Below are positions 1 through 11,634 of a stretch of 64,000 bases of DNA, one piece after another. A program made the position numbers and the translations under genes. The notes under the pieces were generated by a model. The model was not told where the DNA came from, did not search any database, and was given only the letters and a program-made list of their open reading frames with translations. The stretch spans positions 38,456,456 to 38,520,455 of the forward strand of contig NC_081135.1 in assembly GCF_958295425.1 (NCBI RefSeq). The letters are read 5' to 3'. The first letter of the stretch is position 1. Every line of letters begins with the position of its first letter. Source of the DNA: Solea solea (lineage: Eukaryota > Chordata > Actinopteri > Pleuronectiformes > Soleidae).

Positions 1-272
1 CACAGATTTTCCTCCAAACGTCTGCGACTGAGACGCAGACAAACACAAGGCATTGTGGGTAAACAAGGGTGTGTGTTTATGTGTGTGTGTGCGGCACAGT
101 GGATGGTTTCACTTTGCAGCCCCCCCCCCCCCTCCCCTCCTTCCCCCCAAAGCCACCCATCACCCTATCCCCAGGTAGGCGGGGCCTACTTGTTCAAAGC
201 AGCTGTCAATCATTGACTGTCAGACACCAATGAGGAAGCTTTTGTCTCTGAAAGTAAATCCTCACATTCTGC

Positions 273-325
<53 letters not shown>

Positions 326-577
326 TAATGATCTGCCCGGCCTGTGTGGAGGCTGTGGGGGTCAGAGGTCACCTCCCTGCTGTGATCTTGTGTTTGTTAT
401 TGCTTTGCTGCCCTTGGTCAGGTTAACATAGCACACACTGCATCAGCTGCTCTGTGCACTTCCTCTGACACTGTGTGTGTGTGTGTGTGTGTCGTCTGAG
501 GGTCACTTCCACATGTGTTCATCCTTCAGACTGAACTAATCTGACCTGCAGAGAGAGAACAGAAGCCTGACTGACTC
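1..577. other. Intergenic DNA with TG microsatellites
   Basis: No gene is visible here. The stretch carries a poly-C run near 121-132, a (TG)n tract at about 276-325 and a shorter one at 471-492. Between them (about 326-470) is non-repetitive sequence that could be regulatory, but nothing in it identifies a function. Confidence 0.6.
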
Positions 578-1772
578 CATCACCACCAATATCATCAATA
601 TCATCTCCATTATCACAAATATCATCTCCATCACCACCAATATCATCAATATCATCTCCATTATCACCATTATCACCAATATCATCTCCATTATCATCAA
701 TATCATCTCCGTTATCATCAATATCATCTCCATTATCACCAATATCATCGATATTATCTCCATTATCATCAATATCATCTCCATTATCACCAATATCATC
801 AATATCATCTCCATTATTATCAATATCATCTCCGTTATCATCAATATCATCTCCATTATCATCAATATCATCTCCGTTATCATCAATATCATCTCCATTA
901 TCATCAATATCATCTCCGTTATCACCAATATCATCTCCGTTATCACCAATATCATCTCCATTATCATCAATATCATCTCCATTATCATCAATATCATCTC
1001 CGTTATCACCAATATCATCTCCGTTATCACCAATATCATCTCCGTTATCATCAATATCATCTCCGTTATCACCAATATCATCAATATCATCTCCATTATC
1101 ACCAATATCATCTCCATTATCACCAATATCATCAATATCATCTCCATTATCACAAATATCATCTCCATCACCACCAATATCATCAATATCATCTCCATTA
1201 TCACAAATATCATCTCCATTATCACCAATATCATCAATATCATCTCCATTATCACCAATATCATCTCCATTATCACCAATATCATCAATATCATCTCCAT
1301 TATCACAAATATCATCTCCATTATCACCAATATCATCAATATCATCTCCATTATCATCAATATCATCTCCATTATCACCAATATCATCTCCATTATCACC
1401 AATATCATCGATATCATCTCCATTATCACCAATATCATCTCCATTATCACCAATATCATCAATATCATCTCCATTATTATCAATATCATCTCCGTTATCA
1501 CCAATATCATCTCCATTATCATCAATATCATCTCCGTTATCATCAATATCATCTCCGTTATCACCAATATCATCTCCATTATCATCAATATCATCTCCGT
1601 TATCATCAATATCATCTCCGTTATCACCAATATCATCTCCATTATCACCAATATCATCTCCGTTATCACCAATATCATCAATATCATCTCCATTATCATC
1701 AATATCATCTCCGTTATCACCAATATCATCAATATCAACTCCATTATCACCATTATTACCAATATCTGACAT
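578..1772. repeat. Trinucleotide-based minisatellite
   Basis: About 1.2 kb of tandem repeat built from 9-bp (ATCATCAAT) and 21-bp units related to ATCATCTCC-ATTATCACCAAT. Every unit length is a multiple of three, so two minus-strand frames stay open for over 400 codons and would encode Gly/Asp/Ile/Asn repeats or Met/Ile/Leu repeats. Open frames are expected from the period, so I do not call a protein here. Confidence 0.9.
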
Positions 1773-1784
1773 TGTTCCACCTAC

Positions 1785-1797
1785 GTGCGTGTGTGCG

Positions 1798-1832
<35 letters not shown>

Positions 1833-1971
1833 TTCTGATGCGTCTCAGGTCAAATACTTCAGTTACATTCAGACATGAAGTCATTTTCTCCTCAGTGTTT
1901 CAGTGAATGTCAGTCACAGATCATTAAAGATGTGATGTATGTTTTGATTGACAGGCCTCAGCCCCGCAGAG

Positions 1972-2011
<40 letters not shown>
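1785..2011. repeat. Two (TG)n microsatellites
   Basis: TG/CG-interrupted tract at about 1785-1831 and a pure TG tract at about 1973-2011, separated by ordinary AT-balanced sequence. Confidence 0.85.
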
Positions 2012-2013
<2 letters not shown>

Positions 2014-2105
2014 TCAGTCACAGGATCAGTGTGTGTGCGTCACAGGTCTGCCCACCCACCTCCACCATTTCTTCAAACACTCAAACAGAGACTCACTAAC
2101 TCAGA

Positions 2106-2252
2106 ACATGCAGGAGGAGGAGGGAGAGAGAAGAAGAGGAGGAGGGGGGGGGGGAGAGAAGAGGAGGAGGAGGAGGGAGAGAGAAGAGGAGGAGGAGGAT
2201 GAGGGAGAGAGAAGAGGAGGAGGAGGAGGAGGAGGGAGAGAGAAGAGGAGGT
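2106..2252. repeat. Polypurine GGA/GAGA tract
   Basis: About 145 bases of nearly uninterrupted purine on the plus strand, made of GGAGGA, GAGAGA and a G9 run, in a tandem pattern of AGGGAGAGAGAAGAGG. There is no credible coding signal. A matching pyrimidine-rich TCC run follows at 2322-2349. Confidence 0.85.
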
Positions 2253-2479
2253 GTCCACTTCATCAGTCATTAGCTTCAGTGCAGGGAAGTTTAAAGAGTC
2301 AGACTTTATGACAGATATCACATCTTCATCATCCTCCTCCTCCTCCTCACTAATGTGTCATTCACTCATTAATCCACTGTTTTTTTTCTGTTCTGCTTCA
2401 GAACAACGTGACCGTCTCAGGTCAAAGGTCAGTAAAAAAGAAGTTAATGTTACTGGACTTAAAGGGAAATTCCTGATTT

Positions 2480-2760
2480 TAAAACCATGCTGCAGTCACT
2501 GAGGGCTTCAGACAGGTGCTTGAAGTCCTTGAAAGGTGCTTGGATTTTGGACCATGTGCTTAAAAATGCTTGAAATACTCAAATGTATATCTATTAGCTT
2601 CTTATTTGTGAGTCAGGAGTAAAATCATGTTTTTGAGTGTGTGTATATATTCATGTTAATTTACTACAGCTGTAAGGTGCTGGAAAAGCTTTAAAAATAA
2701 CCTTAAAAGTGCTTGAGTTTGACCTTGGACACAAGGAAAAACAGGTTTTAGCCAATTAGT
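2480..2760. repeat. Dispersed 'gtgcttgaa' repeat
   Basis: Imperfect internal repetition of GTGCTTGAA, CCTTGAAAG and related words (for example 2516-2580 and 2676-2730). A related CTTGAAAGTTT family lies at 47.86-48.13 kb. It looks like a decayed dispersed repeat of unknown class. Confidence 0.5.
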
Positions 2761-2834
2761 ATAAGACTCAACAAATAAAGTATATACTGTGTCTTTACAC
2801 TGCGTTTATTACTTTATTACTTTATTATAGACTT

Positions 2835-3075
2835 TAACAACAGGAAAGTGAAGTTTGTAAACCGCTCACTCTCCCACACCAAAGCCCAGAGAGAAAATCA
2901 GTGCTGGTCCTCTGCTGCCTCGTGTGGTCACTCTGTGTCACTTCACTTTATCCGAATAAAGATTTTGAAATGTGACAAAATCAGACATTTGAAGTCAGTG
3001 ATGGAGGCAGCAGAGGATCGACAGCTCCTGTCACTGCTTTTCTCTCTGGGCTTTGGTGTGTGAGAGTGAGTGAGT
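2835..3075. mobile_element. Foldback MITE, copy A (partial)
   Basis: Contains both arm signatures of the window's foldback element: CTCTCCCACACCAAAGCCCA near 2869 and its inverse GGGCTTTGGTGTGTGAGAG near 3049, with GGAGGCAGCAG in the middle. The outer ends are missing. The family is described under findings. Confidence 0.75.
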
Positions 3076-3248
3076 TTACAGACACACAAAAAGCCTTAAA
3101 ATAGAGTCATTAATGATCTTAGATTGTTTTTAAATCACTATGATTAAATCAGAATGTATGTGTCGTGCCTCTGACAGCTTCTCAGCTACAGGAAGTGAAA
3201 CTCACTTCAATCTTTTTTGAATTTTCTCAAGAATGTTTTGCCAGAACT

Positions 3249-3281
<33 letters not shown>

Positions 3282-4445
3282 CACACGCACACACAACTAC
3301 AGATACTTGGCTGTGTGTGTGTGTGTGTGTGAGAGACATTTTGTTGTGGAATGAAAACAAATGTGAATCTGAAGTGAGGTGAACATGAGTGATGGAGCTG
3401 CTCGGAGGGAACAGAAGCGTTTGTGTTTGTGTGTATGGTGAGTGGTCTGGTTTAGCACACTGTGTGTGTGTGTGTGTGTGTGTGTGTCAGTGAGGGCCTG
3501 ACGTTGCCAGAACCTTCCATGTGTCGTTGATTAACTGGGTAGAGTTGCAATGATTTAGTTGACAAAGCATCACATTAGTGCTGTGGATCCAAGTCTGTGT
3601 GTGTGTGTGTGTGTGTGTGCGTGTGTGTGTGTGTGTGCGTGTGTGTGTGTAGATTAATGATCCCGGGTCAAAGCCAGATTCATGTCGACATGCACCGAGG
3701 TGCCAGACAGATATTGTTACATTTCTCACGGTGCTGTTATTTTTCTCTTTTTATTCCCCAGAGATTATTACAGATTATTACCGACATGACGTCAGGACAT
3801 TATTCTGGAATCGTGACGTGTGACTCGTGTGATTCATGGGAGAAACAGTAAATATTCAAACACAACCACGATTGTTCGCCTGTTGTTGCCGTCGGCGACG
3901 ACGTGTTTTCACTTGTATTTGTTTATTACATCATTATTATTATTATTATTTTTATTGTTATTATTATTACTGATGTGTGATACATGTTGTGTTGGATTTA
4001 AAATCACACGTTCATCTGTGTGATCACTAACACGCTCACAAACAAACAGGTTCAGCTGAAGCTGGTGATCAATGACAATTCAGTGGAAGTGAAATACTGT
4101 AAAAAAAAGATGATTTCATCATAAATTCAAACATGTATCAGTTCATCACGTGGTTGATGATTTACAGACGTGTTAATATTTCAGCTTTTCTAAAAATCTG
4201 GCTTTTTAAGAATTTTGCTATTTTACATCAAACGTTTTCTTAATTATGACATTTTATCTGTTCATTTTTATATTTTATGTCGTATTGATATTTTTACTTC
4301 AAAAAACATTTTATAACTCAATCATTATGTTTTTATGTTATATTTATAGTTATGTGTAATTTAAAAAAATATGTTTAGTCAAATATCAAACTTTTCTTAT
4401 ATTTCTGTGTCTTAATGGTTTAAAAAATATTCTGTATATGAGCTG

Positions 4446-4478
<33 letters not shown>

Positions 4479-5024
4479 GTTATTATTATTATTATTATTA
4501 TTAATAATAAAAATAATAATAACAATATTAGCATTATTATTATTATTAAAATAATAATAATAATAATAATAATAATATTTATAAAGAAAAGAAAGATTGA
4601 TTTGCTCTTGTACAGAATATAATGTTGTGTATCTGTGGTCAGTTTAAATAAAAACACATTTATATTTAAATGAATAGTATAAAAACAGAACAAACAAGCT
4701 TTTTAATCTCTATATAATATAAATGTTGTAATTTGCTTCTGTGTCACACGACAGTGAATCAAATGTGGAGACTAAAGATGTGAAATCAGCTTCACTCAGT
4801 AAAGTGGTTAAAGAGCAGAGAAAAGGTGGAGATGTAACCGTGGAAACCGAGACTCCGCCTCTGTGACAGACGTGATTCCATCGCTTTGGAATTGATTTCA
4901 TGGAAGTTCAGAAAGCATCGAACGAGCATCGAGGAAAAGGTGAAAATGTGGTTTCATTTGGCAGCGGAGGAAACAGCAGCTGTCAATCAAACGCAGCTGA
5001 ACGTAAACCACCGCCACTTACTGT

Positions 5025-5089
<65 letters not shown>

Positions 5090-5271
5090 TGTGTGAGCGA
5101 GCAGCCCGCGCCGTGAGCAGTGAGCGACGGGAACAGCCGACACTTTTCTCAAACCCGAGCCTGGACCTGGTTTATCTCAGAGTGAGGGAACGAGGTCTGA
5201 ACGGGGACAAGGCCAGACTCACTGCTGCTGCTGCTGCACCTTCTTTTTAAGTGTGTTTGTATGAGGTACTT

Positions 5272-5352
<81 letters not shown>

Positions 5353-5353
5353 G
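3076..5353. other. Intergenic DNA rich in microsatellites
   Basis: No gene recognised. It holds (CA)n at about 3250-3297, (TG)n at 3462-3487, (TG)n with GC interruptions at 3595-3651, (TG)n then (CGTG)n at 5025-5091, and two (CA)n blocks separated by CTCTCTCT at 5272-5350. The rest is AT-rich unique-looking sequence. Confidence 0.6.
4446..4577. repeat. (ATT)n / (AAT)n microsatellite
   Basis: A trinucleotide tract that starts as (ATT)n and switches to (AAT)n, so the two halves form an imperfect inverted repeat that could fold back. Confidence 0.85.
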
Positions 5354-5656
5354 AAAACATGGCTGATTTTAACCATTAACAAAAATCTACATCAGTTTAA
5401 GTTTACGATGTCTTAATAACACGTTCACGTCTTTATCTCACTGTGAGACAGACTTTTCCAACAGGAAACTGAAGTTTTAAACCACTCACTCTCCCACACC
5501 AAAGCCCAGAGAGAAAACCAGTGATTTTAACATCACACACACACACACAGGAGTTGTTGGTCCTCTGCTGCCTTGTGTGGACATCGTAGACTTAAATTAA
5601 CGTTCATTTTTATTTTGTTAAGAGGCTAAAATTAGTTTGTCAGCCATGTTTTCACA
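5354..5656. mobile_element. Foldback MITE, copy B (centre deleted)
   Basis: Its outer ends are inverted copies of each other: GAAAACATGGCTGA near 5352 and GTCAGCCATGTTTTC near 5640. The left arm is intact (ACACGTTCACGTCTTTATCT, then CTCTCCCACACC), but most of the right arm is deleted. A short (CA)n tract sits inside the arm at about 5534-5549. Confidence 0.8.
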
Positions 5657-5708
5657 ATGGGAACAAGCGTGAAAGAAAGAAAGAAAGTGGCTGAACTATG
5701 CCTTTATG

Positions 5709-5715
5709 ACAAGGC

Positions 5716-5760
<45 letters not shown>

Positions 5761-5762
5761 GA
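5709..5762. repeat. (CTGT)n tetranucleotide repeat
   Basis: About twelve uninterrupted copies of CTGT. Confidence 0.95.
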
Positions 5763-5883
5763 CCTGGGTCTAACTGATGAGGCCATAATTTGAGGGGGTG
5801 TTTTGAAGGAGCAGGCCCATTTTCTCCCACCACCACCTCCACCCATGGGAGACTGCTGTTAGTGCAACAGGATCCTGATCTCA

Positions 5884-5956
5884 CACGCACACACACACAG
5901 ACACACACACATACACACACACACACACACACGCACACACACACACACACACACAC
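5884..5956. repeat. (CA)n microsatellite
   Basis: Long CA tract with a few G and T interruptions. Confidence 0.95.
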
Positions 5957-7127
5957 GCTTGCTTATGAAATGATGGATAAGCAGACGCGGGGCTTGAGAA
6001 CAGGAAGTGATGATTTAAACAGACGCCAGCCGCCCAGCGAGGTCGCGCGGTGGCTCAGTGGAGGCAGCAGGTCCACGCGGAGTTCTGTCTCATTTAAAGC
6101 TGTAATCAATATTTGACTGAATCAACATGTGATCACATGACTGGGCACTTCCTGTACACGCTGTTCAGTTTATTGTTTTGTTTTTCTTTAAACTCGACAA
6201 CTTCACCTTTTAGAAGTTTTGGATTTTTTAAAGAGAACAAAACCAAACGAAAACACAAGAAAACTGTTTCTCTTTCTTCAGCCTTCAGTCAGTTTGAATC
6301 ACCTGCTTCTGTCTTAACTGTGTCCTAAGTGGGTCTTAAGTGCCTTTAATGTGTCTTAAGTGTGTCTTAAGTGCCTTAAATGTGTCTTAAGTGTCTTCTT
6401 AAGTGCCTGAAATGTGTCTTAAGACACAAAGATAAGCGTCCAGAGTCAGAATTCAAATAATACAAAGAAAAAGAAAAGATGAGTCAGAAAACAATGAAAC
6501 CATGAAGATGGACAAATAAGTCATAGCATTACTTTAATAACTTGATATTATAATTCATAAATAAATGAATATTGTCATTATTATATCTGCAGGTGATTTA
6601 TATTCACTCTTGTAACTCAAATGAATGAGTTATTATTCACATAAACACCAGTGTCTTTGATTTGCTCAGCTGATATTAGTGCGCTGAACTTTGACCCTGA
6701 GACATCCTCTGTCCATCGCCATGACACTGTGTCCGTGTCCTCAGTGTCAACCAACAAACTGCGTGTAATCTGAGATTAGATCAGACTATTAGAGCAGAGA
6801 CGAGTCCCTGAGTCAACACTGTGCCTTTAAAAGCTGCTTATCTAATCTGAGCAGGGAGGATGAGCTGGACTTTGACTTCACTCACGTCCCTCTGTCCGTC
6901 CCTCTGTCCGTCCCTGAGACACGAGAGACAAAGATCTTTATGAGATCAGATAAGTTCAGGGTTCAGATGAACCTGAAGATTCTTCACTGCTTCACCTGTG
7001 AGGATTCTGTCAGAGGTCAAAGGTCAACGGCGATTTCACCCAATATTTATGACCCAGGAATTGATTGATTTATTGACCTTCATTCATCCTGACGATCCTT
7101 AATAAACATTAAACACAGTTTCATTTA
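5957..7127. other. Intergenic DNA, mostly unique
   Basis: No gene seen. About 6660-6960 is non-repetitive, with several TAATCT/AGATTA and CTTATCT words (OTX- and GATA-like). It could be a conserved non-coding element, but only alignment with other fish can show this. Confidence 0.4.
6318..6425. repeat. Short tandem repeat with TCTTAAGTG core
   Basis: About seven degenerate copies of a 14-20 bp unit around GTGTCTTAAGTGCC, each containing the palindrome CTTAAG. Confidence 0.8.
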
Positions 7128-7215
7128 AATCACTGGTTCCCAAAGACTGGGTCGGGACCCACAGACGGGTCATGGGAGATTTGTTGTGGTCCCCCGAAAC
7201 AAATTTTTTTTAAAG
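7128..7215 (+). mobile_element. Dispersed 'GGTCGGGACCCAC' repeat, copy 1
   Basis: Begins with CACTGGTTCCCAAAGACTGG and GGTCGGGACCCACAGACG. From memory this resembles a widespread fish non-autonomous DNA transposon end. Two more copies lie at 7410-7500 and 26855-26940. Confidence 0.6.
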
Positions 7216-7409
7216 TAAAAAATCATTCCACGTTTTGGAAATGATTACAGTATATTTACTCTGGGTCATGACAGTTTGCGATCTTTTAAAAGTGCGTCTT
7301 AAACGATATACGGAATATTTACGATATTTTCCTAGCACATAGTTCTCCAAACTTCGGAAAAATTTGATATACATAAATAAACATAAAACATTTTAGAGAT
7401 ATATATGGT

Positions 7410-7500
7410 ATCATTTAAATCAGTGGTTCTCAAACACTGGGTCGTGAACCACAGATGGCTCACGGGAGAATTTTGTTTTGGTCCCCAAAACAAAATTCTT
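7410..7500 (+). mobile_element. Dispersed 'GGTCGGGACCCAC' repeat, copy 2
   Basis: Second, more diverged copy beginning CAGTGGTTCTCAAACACTGG, about 280 bases downstream of copy 1 in the same orientation. The two may be one element interrupted or duplicated. Confidence 0.6.
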
Positions 7501-7959
7501 ACATTTCCCGTTTTTTTTTACTGTTAATAATAAAAAAATAAATTGTACTGCTTCTTCTTTGAGTCGAATAAATATGTATTATCATTATTATTATTATTAT
7601 TATTATTCTGTGTGTCCCTGACAGACCAAACCAAAGTTCAGTTTTAGTTCTCGTAAAATAATCCATTTGTCTTTTTATTTCAGAATAAAAGCTCTGAATT
7701 CTGTATGAAGTTTTGTGCACATAAACGGGGCCACATATTTAACAGTGGCGGGCCAGTTTTGTCCCACGAGCCACTGCTTTACAGGGACTTTGATCTTGGA
7801 CGTGGACTCAGATTTAGGTCCTGAATAACTTGTGACAGATGTGTCAATAACGAAACGTCGTCCTTGTCTGTGAGACATTAGAAGCAGAAGAACGCACAGA
7901 CAGTAAATGTCTTTATTTAATATTCCTGTGTGTGTGTGTGTGTGTCGTGTCTCTCGCTG

Positions 7960-8209
7960 TGGTCCCGGCTCCGTGTACGCGGGCCGGGCCGGGCCTGGGT
8001 CTGCCCAGCGTCACACTAAGTGCCTCTGACAGCTCGCTGCACAGTTATTAACTGTGATCCGCCGCCACAGAGCCCGGGCAGCGCCGCACTGAGGGGAGGC
8101 TCCAGCAGAGGGCTCTGCTCCAAACACAAAGACGGCTTTCACCCCGACCCCCCGACCCCCCGACCCCCCGCCACTCCTGACACTGACCCCCCCCCCCCGC
8201 GCCCTCCTC

Positions 8210-8242
<33 letters not shown>

Positions 8243-8345
8243 ACACGCCTGCTAATGCATATTTACATCATTTCCAGTTCCGTGTGCACACGCTTTAATA
8301 CGGCTGCATTCATGTGGCGCTGGGCTGCGTCCAGAGTGAAAAAAA
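7960..8345. other. Isolated GC-rich block, candidate regulatory island
   Basis: A GC-rich, CpG-containing stretch in AT-rich surroundings: GGGCCGGGCCGGGCC near 7980, a near-perfect palindrome CACAGTTATTAACTGTG at about 8040, C-runs at 8144-8200 and ATGCATATTTACAT near 8255. A (CA)n tract at 8213-8237 interrupts it. No open frame with gene-like features was found. Confidence 0.35.
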
Positions 8346-8489
8346 CGCTTCAATAAAGAACAACTGTGAAGGTTTTATTAAAGGGACAGTTCACGCTCTG
8401 TGACTGTGCTCACAGCGCCCCCCAGAGACACCGACGTGCCACTTTAAGTCCATGATATCATAAGTGCATGTTTCCTACTTATGTCACTG

Positions 8490-8815
8490 TTTTCCAACAA
8501 GGAACGGACGGTTTTGACGCCCGCTCACACCACACCAAACCTCACAGAGAAAATCAGTGATTTAAGCTGCGGGGACACAGGAGCTGCCGGTCCACTGCTG
8601 CCTCGTGTGGTCACTTTCTGTCACTGAGGACAATCTGAACAAAGGATGTTAAATGCCAAATTTACAAACTACAATATGTGAACTTAGTGATGGAGGCAGC
8701 AGTGGATCAACAACTCCTGTAAGCTATGATTTAAAATTGATGATTTTCTCTCTGGGGTTTGGTGTGGGAGAGTGAGTGGTTTCCATAGAGACACAAGTCT
8801 CTAAACTTAAGTTTA
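8490..8815. mobile_element. Foldback MITE, copy C
   Basis: Both arms are present: ACACCAAACCTCACAGAGAA near 8531 and GGGGTTTGGTGTGGGAGAG near 8755. The centre carries CTGCTGCCTCGTGTGGTCAC and AGTGATGGAGGCAGCAG. Confidence 0.8.
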
Positions 8816-8874
8816 AAAAATTAAAAAAAAAAAAAAAGCCATCTAAATGTGAGATACAGTGGAATCCTGTCTAA

Positions 8875-9160
8875 CAACAATCCCACACCAAAGCCCACAG
8901 AGAAAATCACACTTTAACGTTACACACACACACACACACACACACGAGCTGTTGACCCACTGCTGCCTCCATCACTAAGTTCACCCGTGTTATTTTGTCA
9001 CTTCGGCTTTTGAAATTCTTTATTCAGATTATCCTCAGTGACACAAAGTGACCACACGAGGCAGCAGAGGACCAGCAGCTCCTGTGTCCTCGTGAGCTAA
9101 AATCACTGGTTTTCTCTCTGGGCTTTGGTGTGGGAGAGTGAGTGGTTTACAAACTCGAGT
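8875..9160. mobile_element. Foldback MITE, copy D
   Basis: Arms are CCCACACCAAAGCCCACAG near 8881 and GGGCTTTGGTGTGGGAGAG near 9120. A (CA)n tract at about 8921-8944 has grown inside the left arm. It follows copy C almost directly. Confidence 0.8.
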
Positions 9161-9599
9161 TTTTAGTCAGAAAAAAGCTGAAATAAATCAATCAACATAT
9201 AATTAAGATCTCGTAAAGTGAAATATTTTCTGTGTTACTTTAAAATACAATACTCCACCCGCCTCTGCTCTGCTGCTGCGTAAACACAAACGCTCCCTCA
9301 GTCACAGTCACAGTGACGGCGTGCGATCATGTGACATCTTCTGTTTCTGTCAGCTAAAGTTACACACAACAGATTATATCGGCGCAGGGGGCGCTCACAG
9401 CGCAGCTAACGATGATTATATGTCTTTAAGTCGCGCAAACACACTTAAAAAAACCCTTAACTATCACTTTCAGGTATGCACAGCGTCGCCTCGTCACTTT
9501 TTACATACGTTGACGGTTGAAAACGGTCCACAGACGGTGTGTCTTTCATCCTTATAGGTGGTCCACCGCGCTGTTTGTCCTGCGCTCGGCCTCCAGACT

Positions 9600-9889
9600 C
9601 CAGGCCCCCCCCCCCCATCCCCCCCCCCCACACACACACACACACACACACACACCACCCGTCCTCGTCTTCCTCAGGATGTGGCAGAGCAGAGAGGAGC
9701 CACGGCCACCGGGCCCTTCAAACAACACAACACAACACAACACAACACAACACGGGTCATTAGATGATGAAACCTTTGAGGAGAAATAAATAAAAAGAGT
9801 TAGTGAGAGGGAGAGGACAGACAGACAGACAGACAGATAGACAGACAGACAGGGACAGGCTGGTAATGACAGTTGACTATGTTTAGTGT

Positions 9890-9940
<51 letters not shown>
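9600..9940. repeat. Microsatellite cluster
   Basis: Poly-C/CA tract at 9605-9654, (ACAAC)n at 9725-9752, (CAGA)n at 9811-9853 and (CA)n at 9890-9939, with short unique stretches between. Confidence 0.9.
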
Positions 9941-9941
<1 letters not shown>

Positions 9942-10111
9942 GTTGCTAACGGGAGGGCTTCACGTCGCCGAGCAGAAAAAAAACCCCAAAGCCACTTTTT
10001 CCCTGCCCACAGCATCCCATAATCACAGTCCCACCATTCAATTGTTGAATAGTTGAGGCTTTTTCCCTTTGAGGTGACTGGCTTTAATATAGCAACACGA
10101 CATACACAGAG

Positions 10112-10166
10112 GAGCAGTGGAGGAGCAGTGGAGGCGCGGTGGAGGCGCGGTGGAGGAGCAGTGGAC
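10112..10166. repeat. Short GC-rich tandem repeat
   Basis: Five copies of a roughly 11-15 bp unit alternating GGAGGAGCAGT and GGAGGCGCGGT. Confidence 0.8.
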
Positions 10167-10321
10167 GTCCCCAGCAGGGTTCAAAGCTGCGGCGGCGCTC
10201 AGGACACGGCTGACGTGCATTATTCCTCACAAAAGCTGCCCTTTGTTTGCTTTATGCTCACAACCCACTAATTGTAGGCTTTTGTCCGTCAACATTTCTT
10301 ATTTTGGGCAGAGTCCTTTTT

Positions 10322-10363
10322 CACCCTCCTCCTCCTCCTCCTCCTCCTCCTCCTCCTCCTCCT
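10322..10363. repeat. (CTC)n microsatellite
   Basis: About thirteen CTC/TCC units, pyrimidine only on the plus strand. Confidence 0.9.
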
Positions 10364-10594
10364 CGCTCGCTCGCTCTCATGTTCTTTTTTCTGTTGTTCT
10401 TTCTCCTGCTCTCCTGCTCTCCTTCCAGGTCCTGGCATTTGTTGTGTGTTCTCTCACTTTGATTGATTTTAAACATACCATCAGTGACACTGCATGTATG
10501 ATTGAACTAATGCTGGTTTAAGTCTGTGATGTTTCCACTGATCTCACCGTTAAACCCGGGTTTGTGTCACTCGACACATAAAAACACACGTTCT

Positions 10595-10910
10595 GCTGCT
10601 GCACCAAACCTCATAGAGAAAATCAGTGATTTTAACGTCTCACACACACACACACACACAGGAGTTACTGACCCACTGCTGCCTCCATCACTGAGATCTC
10701 ATGTCTGATTTTGTGAATTTGGCTTTTAAAATCCTGTGTTCAGGTTAACCTCAGTGACACAAAGTGACCACACGAGGCAGCAGAGGACCAGCAGCTCCTG
10801 TGTCCCTGTGAGCTAAAATCACTGGTTTTCTCTGTGGGCTTTGGTGTGGGAGAGTGAGTGGTTTACAAACTTCAGTTTCCTCTTGGAAAAGTGAGATAAA
10901 GACGTGAATT
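10595..10910. mobile_element. Foldback MITE, copy E
   Basis: Arms are CACCAAACCTCATAGAGAA near 10601 and GGGCTTTGGTGTGGGAGAG near 10836, followed by TTTACAAACTTCAGTTTCCT. A (CA)n tract is inside the left arm at about 10641-10660. The right flank keeps GAGATAAAGACGTGAA. Confidence 0.8.
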
Positions 10911-11599
10911 CACCCACGAGTGACTCCTGACTCATTCTGGGCTCAAGGAAAACAACACATTTGTAATTATAATAATATTCTTATCTTCAATTTCAGCAAA
11001 ATCATAAATAATTTCACTGGCCCTTTAAAGCTTCAGTTTAAGTATTTTATCCAGCACCGTCACATACACCTGTAAATATGGGGTTTTAATTATTGTGATC
11101 TAGTTTTCTTTGTTACATTATTCCCGGTCTTTAGAATTTAGTAAATAAATAAATACACGTGGTTTTATTTGGCTTTTTCCAAACATGTCAGAGTTTACAG
11201 CGGAAAACTCGGAGATTAAGAAGAAATCTTACGTTTCATGTGACAATCAAAACAACAACAGCATACACTGTAAAAACCTCATTAGTTTCTTGTGATGAAT
11301 GATGAAATGATTTTTTTTAAGTTAAAAACGTTGAGTCATTTGTGGGAAATGGCTGAATCGTGTTTTACGTCCCGCGCCGAGTCTGAGGTCAGAGGTCAGG
11401 CTCCATTAACCCAACACACAGTCGAGTCAGAGCAGGTCAGAGCGGCCGGCGGCGCCAACACACACACACCCACACACACACACACACACACAGATTGCTC
11501 AATTAGCCTGTGCCTCTCTTAACCCTGCAGCTACACTTGCAAGTCATTAGACTCAGGGTCAAGTGTGATCCTGGTGCTTATCTGCATCAACAACTGCTG

Positions 11600-11634
<35 letters not shown>

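Noticed and set aside
519..1780. Two minus-strand ORFs over 400 codons in the minisatellite
   Set aside because: They are products of a repeat with period a multiple of three; both frames are open equally, and there is no start context, homology or exon structure.
3487..3851. Cys-Val and Thr-His repeat ORFs at microsatellites, here and at many other places
   Set aside because: They translate (TG)n/(CA)n tracts with no other coding evidence.
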